Below, piece after piece: positions 54,685-63,638 of a stretch of 64,000 nt of DNA. The stretch lies in contig NZ_CP121647.1 in the NCBI RefSeq assembly GCF_029714305.1, forward strand, positions 7,708,501 through 7,772,500, in the 5' to 3' direction. This DNA comes from Bradyrhizobium sp. CB3481 (lineage in GTDB: Bacteria > Pseudomonadota > Alphaproteobacteria > Rhizobiales > Xanthobacteraceae). The position numbers and the translations under genes are program-made. The notes below the pieces were generated by a model. The model worked only from the letters and a program-made list of their open reading frames with translations. It was not told the origin of the DNA and made no database searches. Positions within the stretch are counted from its first letter, which is position 1. Each line of letters opens with the position of its first letter.

Positions 54685-55673
54685 CAGCGTCCCTTCACCG
54701 GGGTTTCCGGCACCGGCGTCAGCGGCGCCTTGCCGGCAAACCAGGTCTCCAGATTGTCGACCACGAGCTGGTCCATGGCATTGCGCGTTACCACCGAAGC
54801 CGAGCCGATATGTGGCAACAGCACGACATTTTGCATCGCCTTCAGCTCGTCCGGCACGTTCGGCTCGTTGGCGAAGACGTCGAGCCCGGCCGCGAGGATG
54901 GTGCCGGATTTCAAGGCGGCAACCAGCGCCGGCTCGTCGACGACAGAGCCGCGCGCAACATTGATCAGGACGCCGCGCGGCCCGAGCGCCTTGAGCACAT
55001 CGGCGTTGATCATCTTGGCGGTGGAGGCGCCGCCCGGAACGATCACGACGAGCGTGTCGACGTCCTTCGCCATCTCCATCAGATCAGGATAGTGCTTGTA
55101 GGACACCGCCGAAGACTTGTTGCGCGAGTGGTAGACGACCGGCACCAGCGACGCTTCGAGCCGGCGTCCGATCGCCTGGCCGATGCGGCCCATGCCGACG
55201 ATGCCGACCGTGCGGTCGCGCAGCGAGCCGGCGCTGAGGGGATAGTTCTGCGCCTGCCACAGGCCGGAGCGCAAATAGCGGTCGGCCTTGACGAATTCGC
55301 GCAACGTCGAGATCAAAAGCCCCATCGCGACGTCGGCGACTTCTTCCGTCAGCACGTCGGGCGTGTTGGTGACGACGATATTGTGCTCGCGCGCATAGGC
55401 GGAATCGACGTGGTCGTAGCCGACGCCGAAGCTTGCGACGATTTCGAGCTTTGGAAACTGCGACAGCGCCTTCGCGTCCGCCGGCACCATGTGATAGGTC
55501 ACCGCCATGCCGCGGATCTTTGCGACCGTATCAGGCGTCAAGCGTTCGAGGTCGGCGCGGCTCTCCGCCATATGCAGGACGTACTGATCCGAAAAGCCGT
55601 TTTCCAGGATCGGCCTGACAGGCCCATAGATCAGGAGATCGATCTTGTCGGACGAAACATTAGCGGCGGCCAT
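54684..55673 (-). CDS. D-2-hydroxyacid dehydrogenase
   Basis: The 329-aa NAD(P)-dependent enzyme has GIVGMGRIGQAIGRRL as the cofactor Rossmann motif. Catalytic Arg, Glu and His regions are visible in LINVARGSVVDEPALVAAL, LDVFANEPNVP and LLPHIGSAS. It probably reduces glyoxylate, hydroxypyruvate or a similar acid. The ATG at 55673 overlaps the permease stop by one base, and its own stop overlaps the inhibitor start, so it sits inside a tightly packed operon of transport plus metabolism. Confidence 0.92.
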   Translation of the reverse strand: MAAANVSSDKIDLLIYGPVRPILENGFSDQYVLHMAESRADLERLTPDTVAKIRGMAVTYHMVPADAKALSQFPKLEIVASFGVGYDHVDSAYAREHNIVVTNTPDVLTEEVADVAMGLLISTLREFVKADRYLRSGLWQAQNYPLSAGSLRDRTVGIVGMGRIGQAIGRRLEASLVPVVYHSRNKSSAVSYKHYPDLMEMAKDVDTLVVIVPGGASTAKMINADVLKALGPRGVLINVARGSVVDEPALVAALKSGTILAAGLDVFANEPNVPDELKAMQNVVLLPHIGSASVVTRNAMDQLVVDNLETWFAGKAPLTPVPETPVKGR

Positions 55674-56461
55674 CAATTTTCCTTTCCAAGCGCGCTTTCG
55701 TGCCAGCGGCGTAGCACGAGGTGCGAAACTAGCGCCAGCAGGGCATAGATGACAATCCCGGCCACCGACAGCAACAACAGCGCCGCGAACATTCGGGGAA
55801 TGTTGAGGCGATAGCCGGATTCTGCGATCCGGAAGGCGAGGCCAGAGCCGGCGCCGGCCGTGCCTGCCGCAATTTCGGCGACCACGGCGCCGATCAGCGA
55901 AAGACCGCCCGCGATCCGAAGGCCGCCGAGAATATAGGGCAGTGCCGCCGGCAATTTCAGATAGCGAAGCGTCTGCAGGCGCGATGCGCCATAGAGCTGA
56001 AACAGCCCGGCCAGATTGCGGTCCACCGAATTCAGCCCGAGCGTGGTGTTGGCGAGAACCGGAAAAAAGCCCACGATCCAGGCGCAGACTATCACCGCGG
56101 TCTGCTGCGGCAGATAAATCAAAAGCAGCGGCGCGATGGCGATGACAGGCGTGACCTGCAGGATCACGGCGTAAGGAAACAGCGAATATTCCAGCCATTT
56201 CGACTGGTTGAACAACAGCGCCAGCGCGATGCCGACGACCGCGGCCGCGATGAAGCCTTCCAGCGTCGTGAGCAGGGTGACGCCGAGCGATTCCGACAGC
56301 ACGCTCCAGTCGGCAACAAGCGTCTGCAACACGACATAGGGGCTCGGCAGCACATAGGGCTGGATGTCGTTGACGCGCACCACGAGTTCCCACAGCGCAA
56401 GCCCTGCCGCAGCCACAATGATGGGCATGAGCATGCGGCCGATATTCTGGAACGAGCTCAT
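55673..56461 (-). CDS. ABC transporter permease (SsuC/ThiX type)
   Basis: The 262-aa protein has about six helices and the EAA loop for ATPase docking (FQLYGASRLQTLRYLKLPAALPYILGGLRIAGGLSLIG). It fits the nitrate/sulfonate/taurine and thiamin-precursor permease family. It overlaps the ATPase gene by ATGA. Confidence 0.92.
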   Translation of the reverse strand: MSSFQNIGRMLMPIIVAAAGLALWELVVRVNDIQPYVLPSPYVVLQTLVADWSVLSESLGVTLLTTLEGFIAAAVVGIALALLFNQSKWLEYSLFPYAVILQVTPVIAIAPLLLIYLPQQTAVIVCAWIVGFFPVLANTTLGLNSVDRNLAGLFQLYGASRLQTLRYLKLPAALPYILGGLRIAGGLSLIGAVVAEIAAGTAGAGSGLAFRIAESGYRLNIPRMFAALLLLSVAGIVIYALLALVSHLVLRRWHESALGKEN

Positions 56462-57270
56462 GCGCCGCGCTGCCCGGAATAGGACGGCGCGAGCGCGCCG
56501 GAGACCTCACGGCAGTGGGCCGCGTACTCCGCCGAGGTACGAAACTCCTCGCTGCGCGGCTCCGTCGTCGTGATGCGAAACTCGCGTGCCAGGCGGCCCG
56601 GCCGCGCCGTCATCACGATCACCCGCTGCGACAGATAGACCGACTCGAACACCGAATGGGTGACGAAGATGATGGTCTTGTGCAGCTTGCGCCAGAGATC
56701 CAGCAAATCGTTGTTGAGCCGAAAGCGCGTGATCTCGTCGAGCGCCGCGAACGGCTCGTCCAGCAGCAGAATATCGGGGTCGGTGACCAGCGCGCGCGCC
56801 AGCGAGACCCGCATCTTCATGCCGCCGGAGAGTTCTCTGGGGTATGCACCGGCAAATTCGACAAGGCCGACCTGAGCCAGCGCCGCGTCGATGCGCCGGT
56901 CGGCGTCATCAGTCGTTACATGCGCCAGCTTGAGCGGCAGACGCACGTTCTCGCGCACGCTCGCCCACGGCATCAAGGTGGGCTCCTGAAACACAAAGCC
57001 GATGGGATGACGCCCATCCGCCTTGCTGGCGCGATGGGAAACCTCCACCGTGCCCGCGCTCGGCGCAGCGAGCCCTGCAATCAGCCGCAGCGCGGTCGAT
57101 TTTCCGCAGCCCGACGGCCCGAGCAGCGAGACGAATTGGCCCTTCGCGACATCGAGATCGAGCGGCCCCAGCGCCGTCACGCCGTTGTCATAGGTCTTGG
57201 TCACGGCGCGCAGCCGCACCGCGAGGCCGGCGGCGTCGATATCCGTCTCGGACAAGGCCGGCTCGGCCAT
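56458..57270 (-). CDS. ABC transporter ATP-binding protein (SsuB/ThiZ type)
   Basis: The 270-aa ATPase has Walker A LLGPSGCGKST, Q-loop FVFQEPTLMPWASV, signature LSGGMKMRVSLARAL, Walker B ILLLDEPFAALDE and the switch FVTHSV. It powers the permease at 55673. It starts 6 nt after the binding-protein stop, so the gene order is binding protein, ATPase, permease, dehydrogenase, inhibitor. Confidence 0.94.
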   Translation of the reverse strand: MAEPALSETDIDAAGLAVRLRAVTKTYDNGVTALGPLDLDVAKGQFVSLLGPSGCGKSTALRLIAGLAAPSAGTVEVSHRASKADGRHPIGFVFQEPTLMPWASVRENVRLPLKLAHVTTDDADRRIDAALAQVGLVEFAGAYPRELSGGMKMRVSLARALVTDPDILLLDEPFAALDEITRFRLNNDLLDLWRKLHKTIIFVTHSVFESVYLSQRVIVMTARPGRLAREFRITTTEPRSEEFRTSAEYAAHCREVSGALAPSYSGQRGA

Positions 57271-57276
57271 CTCGCG

Positions 57277-58296
57277 TCAGTTCTTCGGCCGCAGATCGAC
57301 ACCGACGCCCTTGTTGACGAAGCGCAGCGTGTAAGCCTGGCGATAATCGATATCGCGGCGAACCACGCCGGCCCGCACCATCTTGTCGAAGAAGCTGGCG
57401 ACGCGCGCATCGCTCATGGCGCCGATGCCGTCGCGCAAGGTGTCGCCGGAATCGACGATGCCGTATTCCTTCATCTTGGCGACGGAATAGCTCAGCAATT
57501 CGTCGGTCATTTCCGGGTTCATCTTCTTGATCATGGCATTGCCAGCCGAATTATCGCCATAGAGATAGTTGTACCAGCCGATCGCGGAGGCATCGACAAA
57601 GCGCTGCACGAGGTCCGGCTTCTTGTCGACGATCTCGCGGCGCGTCTCGATCAGCGTCGAATAGGCGTTGAAGCCGTGATCGGCGAGCAGGATTACGCCC
57701 GGCTTGAAGCCGGCCGCCTTCTCGACGGCAAAGGGTTCGGAGGTGACGTAACCCTGCATCGCGCTCTGCTTGTTCACGATGAAGGGCTGCGAATTGAAGG
57801 TGTAGGGTTTGACCTTGCTCTCGCTGAACCCGTATTCGGACTTCAGCCACTGGAAATAGCTCGCGACGCCTTCCTTGGACACGAACAGCGTGAGCGGCTT
57901 GAGATCTTCGAGTTTGGTGAACTTGGTTTCCGGATGGATCAGGAAGACCTGCGGGTCCTTCTGGAAGATGGCGGCGACCGCGACCACCGGCACGTTGTTG
58001 GTGACGGCGTCGAACGATTGCAGCGTGTTCGCGGTCATGAAGAAATCGAGCTTGCCGGCAGTCAGGAGGATGCGGTTGTTGGTGTTGGGACCGCCGGGAA
58101 CGATGGTGACGTCGAGGCCGTATTTCTTGTAGGTGCCGTCGGCGACCGCCTGGAAGAACCCGCCATGCTCGGCCTCTGCGACCCAGTTGGTTCCAAACGA
58201 CACCTTGTCGAGGGTTTCCGCGCGGGCGGGCATCAGTCCCGTCAGCAACGCCAGAAGACCTGCGGTTAACGCTCGCGCAAAAAAGGCCGCCTTCAT
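57277..58296 (-). CDS. ABC transporter substrate-binding protein (NMT1/THI5-like)
   Basis: The 339-aa periplasmic protein has a signal peptide (FFARALTAGLLALLTGLMPARA). A NMT1/SsuA-like fold follows (KVSFGTNWVAEAEHGGFFQAVADGTYKKYGLDVTIVPGGPNTNNRILLTAGKLDFFM). The family binds pyrimidine precursors of thiamin, sulfonates, riboflavin or other small organics; the exact ligand is unknown. I chose ATG 58296; ATG 58326 would add 10 residues before the signal. It is divergent from a creatininase-like gene by 157 bp, hinting at an amide or creatinine-like nitrogen substrate. Confidence 0.9.
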   Translation of the reverse strand: MKAAFFARALTAGLLALLTGLMPARAETLDKVSFGTNWVAEAEHGGFFQAVADGTYKKYGLDVTIVPGGPNTNNRILLTAGKLDFFMTANTLQSFDAVTNNVPVVAVAAIFQKDPQVFLIHPETKFTKLEDLKPLTLFVSKEGVASYFQWLKSEYGFSESKVKPYTFNSQPFIVNKQSAMQGYVTSEPFAVEKAAGFKPGVILLADHGFNAYSTLIETRREIVDKKPDLVQRFVDASAIGWYNYLYGDNSAGNAMIKKMNPEMTDELLSYSVAKMKEYGIVDSGDTLRDGIGAMSDARVASFFDKMVRAGVVRRDIDYRQAYTLRFVNKGVGVDLRPKN

Positions 58297-58453
58297 GGTT
58301 GGACTCCGTCTCTTGTTCTGGCCCATGATGGGATTCTATGGACGTTGACCACGTCCCCACGGAATTTCTCAGGGATCTAATCCAGGATTGGACTCGTCCC
58401 CGGAATATCTAGCAAACTACCCGGCAAATTCATCCAAAGAAACGCTCCGCTCG

Positions 58454-59266
58454 ATGGCCTCCACCGTTCCGCCCCGCAACTGGACCGACATCAACTGGCC
58501 AGATGTCGCCAAAGCCGATGCCGCGCGCTGGATCGCGGTGCTGCCGCTGGCGGCGACCGAGCAGCACGGCCCGCATCTGCCACTGGAAACCGACGTCCTG
58601 ATCGGCGAGGCCTATCTGGCCCGCGTGCGCGAGCTGTTGCCCGCTGCGCTGCCCGTCACCTTTCTGCCGCTGCAGCCGATCGGCATTTCCACCGAGCATA
58701 TCGATTATCCCGGTACCAAGACGCTGCCGACCGATGTCGCCTTGAAGGAATGGATTGATATCGGCGAGATCGTCGCCCGGTCGGGTATCCGCAAGCTGGT
58801 GATCGTGACCAGCCATGGCGGCAACAGCGCGGCGATGTCGCTGGTCGCGCAGGACCTGCGCGCGCATCACAAGCTGCTCGTCGTCACCACGAGCTGGTCG
58901 CGCTTCGGCGTACCGGACGGATTGTTTTCCGCGGAAGAAATCCGCCACGGCATTCATGGCGGTGCGGTCGAGACATCGATCATGCTGGCGCGCTATCCGC
59001 ACACGGTGCGCCGCGAAGCGATCGCCGATTTTCGTCCCGCCAGCATCGCGATGGAGCAGAAATTCCGCTGGCTCTCAGCCCATCGGCCGGTCCCATTCGC
59101 ATGGCAGGCGCAGGACCTCAATGAAAGTGGAGCGGTGGGAGATGCCACCAAAGCCTGCGCCGAGAAAGGCGAGCAATTGCTCGATCACGGCGCGCGCGCG
59201 TTCTGCGAATTGCTTAGCGATGTCGACACATTCGACGTCGAATTGTTTCGTCGTAAGCCCCGCTGA
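58454..59266 (+). CDS. Creatininase family amidohydrolase
   Basis: The 270-aa protein has the metal-binding motif LPLAATEQHGPHLPLETD, then PIGISTEHIDYPGT, VTSHGGNSAAM and EIRHGIHGGAVETSIML. This is the creatininase fold, used also by N-formylated riboflavin-pathway and mycofactocin enzymes. It would open a cyclic amide or cleave a formyl group in the cytosol. I chose ATG 58454; an in-frame TTG at 58388 is less likely. Divergent from an NMT1-like ABC operon, it may process the imported compound. Confidence 0.9.
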   Translation: MASTVPPRNWTDINWPDVAKADAARWIAVLPLAATEQHGPHLPLETDVLIGEAYLARVRELLPAALPVTFLPLQPIGISTEHIDYPGTKTLPTDVALKEWIDIGEIVARSGIRKLVIVTSHGGNSAAMSLVAQDLRAHHKLLVVTTSWSRFGVPDGLFSAEEIRHGIHGGAVETSIMLARYPHTVRREAIADFRPASIAMEQKFRWLSAHRPVPFAWQAQDLNESGAVGDATKACAEKGEQLLDHGARAFCELLSDVDTFDVELFRRKPR

Positions 59267-59404
59267 CAGCCTAACTATCTGTAATATTTATGAAATAATT
59301 GACGAAACCATATTTCCGGGCGGCCTTTCGAACCGCTTTGGAGGGCGCTCCGTCCAACTCGCATGCGGACCACAATGGCCGCGCAACACAGGATGGAGAT
59401 TGAA

Positions 59405-59671
59405 ATGTCCCTCAAGACCAAGTTCGCCGCTCTCGCTCTCGCCACCCTTGCGATCACCGGAACGGTTGCTTCCGCGACCCAGGCCCAGGCCAAGCCCATC
59501 GGTTGGGGCTGGGGTGTCGGTGCCGGTCTCGTCGGTGCTGCCATCGTCGGCAGCGCCATCGCCGCCAGCAATGACGGTTACTACTACGACGGCTATCGCC
59601 GCTGCGGCTGGGTTCGCCAGTTCGACGCTTTCGGCAACTACATCGGCCGCGTCCGTACCTGCGCTTACTGA
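59405..59671 (+). CDS. Small secreted glycine/tyrosine-rich protein
   Basis: The 88-aa protein has a signal peptide (LALATLAITGTVASATQAQA) and a mature 45-residue part. This starts KPIGWGWGVGAGLVGAAIVGSAIAAS and ends NDGYYYDGYRRCGWVRQFDAFGNYIGRVRTCAY. The glycine-rich hydrophobic stretch may insert in a membrane, and the two cysteines could pair. Such small proteins are frequent in bradyrhizobia. GGAG lies about 10 nt before ATG 59405. Function is unknown. A strong terminator follows at 59797. Confidence 0.75.
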   Translation: MSLKTKFAALALATLAITGTVASATQAQAKPIGWGWGVGAGLVGAAIVGSAIAASNDGYYYDGYRRCGWVRQFDAFGNYIGRVRTCAY

Positions 59672-59796
59672 TTTCCGCGGCTGACCTGGTCTCTGTTTGA
59701 GAAGCGTCTTCTTTCAAGCAAGCCACTTCAGACCTGAAAACGCTTCTCGTGGATCTGGGTCCAGCACGGGCGCCTCATCCACCCCGTGCTGAACCC

Positions 59797-59834
59797 GACC
59801 CGCCCGGTGGTCCCCCCGGGCGGGTCACCTTTTT
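59797..59834 (+). terminator. Rho-independent terminator
   Basis: An 11-bp perfect stem, GACCCGCCCGG (59797-59807) with CCGGGCGGGTC (59816-59826), has an 8-nt loop and is followed by ACCTTTTT. It lies 126 nt after the small secreted protein stop. An earlier weaker hairpin near 59700-59751 has no U tract. The rest of the gap to the porin gene shows nothing else recognised. Confidence 0.85.
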
Positions 59835-60148
59835 CGTGCGGAGGCCCCGCAACGTCTGCGCACGCGCGACGTGTCAGCCATATCTCCGAATACCTGTCAG
59901 CGATCTGTCCGAACGGCGGCCAACCCTGCCTGAGGCTGTTGCAGCCGCGTCACGTAACGATGCCATCCAACCCTAGCAGTCCGGCAGCTTCTTGCTATTG
60001 CGAATTACTTGCAATAAGGATCGAACGGTAAATGGCGGATCGTCCTAGTCTGAGGGCTGGACCCGGGCGGAACCGCGCGCATTCGATTGGGGCGACGGGG
60101 TTGATGACTGTATTTGTTGGGTGGCGGCAGGCGTTCGAATCTGCGGTG

Positions 60149-62185
60149 ATGGTGCGCGGCGACGACAGGCGTCGCATTGGGACGATCAGCCCTGTGAACA
60201 GCAACCGCCGACCTCTGGAACATGCGCTGGCCGGTGCCGCATTCGGTGCGTTGGCGCTCGGCAGCCCGGCCATTGCGGCCGACCTGCCGCTGAAGGCGCC
60301 CTACCTTCGCCCGGCATTCGACTGGAGCGGCTTCTACATCGGCGGGCATACCGGCTATCACCGCGGCTCTTCGTTCGCGACGCTGGCCGACCCCGCCGTC
60401 AGCACGACCAACAGCGTGGTCAGCGGCCTGATCGGCGGCGTGCAGGCGGGCTACAACTATCACCTGCCTTCAGGGCTCCTCCTCGGCGTCGAAGCCGATC
60501 TCACCTTCCCGAATTATCTGCCGTCCAACCACGTCGTGGCCAAGTTCGCCACGCCGAACTCCGATCTCGAAGAGCGCTGGGACTATTTTGGCACCGTGCG
60601 CGGCCGCGTCGGCTATACCAGCGGGCCCTGGCTGGCCTACGCCACCGGCGGTTTCGCATGGACCGGCGGGCGGTTTCTGAATACGCCAACCGGCGTCGAC
60701 GTCGAAGAAAAGCATATCAACGTCCGCCCCGGATGGGCCGCGGGCGCCGGGCTGGAATACGCCTTCGCGCCGCACTGGACCGTGAGGCTTGAATATCTCT
60801 ATGCCCAGTTCGGCAAAGCCGATGTCAATTTCCCGTCAGGGACGCAGTACAATTCGACGCTCGATTTCCAGTCACTTCGGCTTGGCCTGAACCGCAAAGT
60901 CGATTGGCCGGGATCGAAAGGCTGGTCGCCGAAAACCGACATCACCGATCCTGAATCTGACCGCTGGGAGATCCACGGCCAGACCACCTATCTGGGACAG
61001 GGCTACCCGGCATTCCGCGCGCCCTATACCGGCACCAACAGCCTGACGCCGGCGCGGCAGGCGCAGGCCACCTGGAGCAACAGCCTCTATCTGAACGCCC
61101 GGCTCTGGGAAGGTGGCGAGGTCTACTACAACCCCGAACTGCTGCAGGGTTTTGGCCTCAGCGACACCGTCGGTGTCGCCGGCTTCACCAGCGGCGAGGC
61201 GCAGAAGTCGAATTTCCCCTACCCGCACTACAACACCTCGCGGCTCTACGTGCGCCAGACCTTCGGATTCGGCGGCGAGCAGGAGGAGCTCGCCAGCGCA
61301 CAGCAGCAGCTTGCCGGCAAGGTCGACGTCAATCGCCTGACGCTGCAGGCCGGCAAATTTTCGGTCGGCGACGTCTTCGACGGCAATTCCTACGCCAAGG
61401 ATACCCGCCGCGACTTCATGAACTGGTCGATCTGGGCGCCCGGCGCCTTCGACTATGCCGCCGACAAGCTGGGCCTCACCTACGGCTTCACCGCCGAGCT
61501 CAACCAGAAGCAATGGGCGTTGCGCGCCGGCTATTTCCTGATCGGTGCTGTCTCCAACTCCAACAATTTCGATACCCAGGTCTTCCGCCGCGGCCAATAT
61601 GTCGCCGAGCTGGAGACGCGCTACTCCATCTTCTCCCGTCCGGGCAAGCTGCGCACCATCGGCTGGGTGAGCAGCGCCAATTCCGGCAGCTATCGCGACA
61701 CGTTGAACGATCCCTCGCTCAACATGGACATCGCACTGACACGCACCGGCCGCACCAAATACGGCTACGTCCTCAACGTCGAGCAGTCGATTACGGACGA
61801 TATCGGCCTGTTCGGCCGCTGGAGCTGGAACAACGGCAAGACCGAGATCATGTCGTTCACCGACATCGACGCCTCACTGTCGCTCGGCACCTCGATCAAG
61901 GGTACGGCGTGGGGCCGGCCCGATGACACCATCGGCATCGCCGGCGCGATCAACGCGCTGTCGCGCGACCATCGCGACTTCCTCGCCGCCGGCGGCCTCG
62001 GCCCGCTGATCGGCGACGGCCAGCTCAACTACCGCAAGGAGCGCATCCTCGAGACCTATTATGCCTATGCGCTCACCAAGGCGGTCACGCTGACGGCAGA
62101 CTATCAGTTCGTCACCAATCCCGCCTTCAATGCCGACCGCGGGCCGGTTCACGTGTTCTCGGGACGACTGCACGGGGAGTTCTGA
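60149..62185 (+). CDS. Double-barrel porin: Omp25-like barrel plus OprB-type porin
   Basis: The protein has 678 aa from ATG 60149. A signal peptide (HALAGAAFGALALGSPAIAAD) is followed by an eight-strand Omp25/opacity-type barrel at about 50-260 (FDWSGFYIGGHTGYHRGS ... GGVQAGYNY ... GRVGYTSGPWLAYATGGFAW ... VRLEYLYAQFGKAD). A carbohydrate-selective OprB-like porin then runs to the end (WEIHGQTTYLGQGYPAF ... YNPELLQGFGLSDTVGVAGF ... YYAYALTKAVTLTADYQFVTNPAFNADRG). The start is uncertain: GTG 60194 would place the signal nearest the N-terminus, and ATG 60032 is also open. It is probably an outer-membrane sugar channel. Confidence 0.85.
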   Translation: MVRGDDRRRIGTISPVNSNRRPLEHALAGAAFGALALGSPAIAADLPLKAPYLRPAFDWSGFYIGGHTGYHRGSSFATLADPAVSTTNSVVSGLIGGVQAGYNYHLPSGLLLGVEADLTFPNYLPSNHVVAKFATPNSDLEERWDYFGTVRGRVGYTSGPWLAYATGGFAWTGGRFLNTPTGVDVEEKHINVRPGWAAGAGLEYAFAPHWTVRLEYLYAQFGKADVNFPSGTQYNSTLDFQSLRLGLNRKVDWPGSKGWSPKTDITDPESDRWEIHGQTTYLGQGYPAFRAPYTGTNSLTPARQAQATWSNSLYLNARLWEGGEVYYNPELLQGFGLSDTVGVAGFTSGEAQKSNFPYPHYNTSRLYVRQTFGFGGEQEELASAQQQLAGKVDVNRLTLQAGKFSVGDVFDGNSYAKDTRRDFMNWSIWAPGAFDYAADKLGLTYGFTAELNQKQWALRAGYFLIGAVSNSNNFDTQVFRRGQYVAELETRYSIFSRPGKLRTIGWVSSANSGSYRDTLNDPSLNMDIALTRTGRTKYGYVLNVEQSITDDIGLFGRWSWNNGKTEIMSFTDIDASLSLGTSIKGTAWGRPDDTIGIAGAINALSRDHRDFLAAGGLGPLIGDGQLNYRKERILETYYAYALTKAVTLTADYQFVTNPAFNADRGPVHVFSGRLHGEF

Positions 62186-62232
62186 AGATTCTCCCCCGTC
62201 GTCCCTGCGAGCCCAATCCGGCTACGCAGTGC

Positions 62233-63540
62233 TCAGGTGTCTTGTGGGGCTGGAGCACCATCGACCTTCGCCGCCAGCACCTTGTCGATGCGCCGGCCGT
62301 CGAGATCGATGATCTCGAAACGCCAGCCTTCCACGTCGGTGTGATCGCCGACCTCGGGTATCCGCCCGAACTGGCTGAGCAGGAAGCCTGCCACCGTTTG
62401 GTAGTGCCGCGACAACGGCAATTCGAGCTTGAGCAGCGACGCAAACTCGACGGCGGGCATCCAACCCGAGATCAAGTACGAACCATCATCGCGCTTCACG
62501 GCCGCTGCCTCAGGCGGTCCTTCGTCGGTATGAAAACCGCCGACAATTGATTCCAGGATGTCGGCGCTGGTGACAACGCCCTGGAATTCACCGTACTCAT
62601 CATGGACCAATCCCATATGGACGGTGGAGTCGCGCAGAATAGCAACGACGTCCCGCGCATCGAGAAATTCCGGAATGACGGGCGCGGGGCGAACCAGCTT
62701 GCCGACGTCGAGTGACTGCTCCGCGAGAACGCAGTCCAGCATGTCCCTGGCCTTGACGATTCCGACCACGGTGTCAGCCGCCGGATCGAACACCACAAGG
62801 CTGGAATGGTTACTGCTCGCCAGCGCGGATCGGATCGTCTGCTGATTGTCGGTCAGGTTGATCATGCTGACCTCGCGGCGCGGCGTCATGACGGCGCCGA
62901 CCGGAAGATCACCAAGGCGCATGACGCCCGCGATCATTTCCTTCTCGCCGGGTTCGAGCACGCCGGCGTTCTCCGCTTCGACGGCCAGCGTGTGGATTTC
63001 ATCCTCGCTGACCTTGCCGCCCGCCGGACCGCGGTGGCCGAGCAGCCATAACAGCGCCTTGCCGGACCGGTCGAGAAGCCAGACTGCCGGCAACGAGATC
63101 TTCGCAAGCAGCATCATGTAGGGCGCCACCCGCACTGCTACCGATTCCGGGTCGCGCAGGGCAATCTGCTTGGGCACCAGTTCGCCGATGATGAGCGAGG
63201 CATAGGTGATCACAGTCACGACCGTGCCGACGCCGATCGTATCGGCCAGGCCTTGCGACCATCCGGCCCCGACCAGAAAGCCGCTCAACCGCGCGCCGAG
63301 CGTGGCGCCGGAAAACGCGCCCGACAGAACGCCGATCAGCGTGATGCCGATCTGGACCGTCGAGAGAAACTTTCCGGGATCAGACGCCAGCGCGAGTGCG
63401 CGGCGCGAGCCCTTGACGTTCTTTTCCACCAAGGCCGCCAGCCGTGCCGGCCGCGACGAGACGACGGCCAGCTCTGACATCGAAAGCAGACCATTGGTGA
63501 CGATCAGGATCGTGACGATCCCGAGTTCTAAGGTGAGCAT
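62233..63540 (-). CDS. CNNM/CorC-type hemolysin family protein (DUF21-CBS-CorC)
   Basis: The 435-aa inner-membrane protein has an N-terminal DUF21 region with about four helices (TILIVTNGLLSMSELAVVSSRPARLAALVEK). Two CBS domains follow at about 210-330 (MTPRREVSMINL ... SLVVFDPAADTVVGIVKARDMLD; VHMGLVHDEYGEFQGVVTSADILESIVG), then a CorC/HlyC C-terminal domain. Such proteins are linked to magnesium or cobalt efflux and not proven hemolysins. It starts at ATG 63540 with no clear ribosome site. It is the convergent neighbour of the porin gene. Confidence 0.92.
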   Translation of the reverse strand: MLTLELGIVTILIVTNGLLSMSELAVVSSRPARLAALVEKNVKGSRRALALASDPGKFLSTVQIGITLIGVLSGAFSGATLGARLSGFLVGAGWSQGLADTIGVGTVVTVITYASLIIGELVPKQIALRDPESVAVRVAPYMMLLAKISLPAVWLLDRSGKALLWLLGHRGPAGGKVSEDEIHTLAVEAENAGVLEPGEKEMIAGVMRLGDLPVGAVMTPRREVSMINLTDNQQTIRSALASSNHSSLVVFDPAADTVVGIVKARDMLDCVLAEQSLDVGKLVRPAPVIPEFLDARDVVAILRDSTVHMGLVHDEYGEFQGVVTSADILESIVGGFHTDEGPPEAAAVKRDDGSYLISGWMPAVEFASLLKLELPLSRHYQTVAGFLLSQFGRIPEVGDHTDVEGWRFEIIDLDGRRIDKVLAAKVDGAPAPQDT

Positions 63541-63638
63541 TGTCGCTTACTTATAGATCCCGTTGCAATTCGCTGCGGAACCGTATCAGAAAGCCGTCAC
63601 AGCAAGGCTCAACACACCGTGGGAACCCGGCGAAGATT

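Noticed and set aside
56515..58269. 584-aa open frame antisense to the ABC ATPase and binding-protein genes
   Set aside because: Both genes on the other strand have clear motifs; the frame is a codon-bias shadow.
59700..59751. Hairpin with GAGAAGCG / CGCTTCTC arms as a terminator
   Set aside because: The loop is about 35 nt and no U tract follows; the hairpin at 59797 is a much better terminator.
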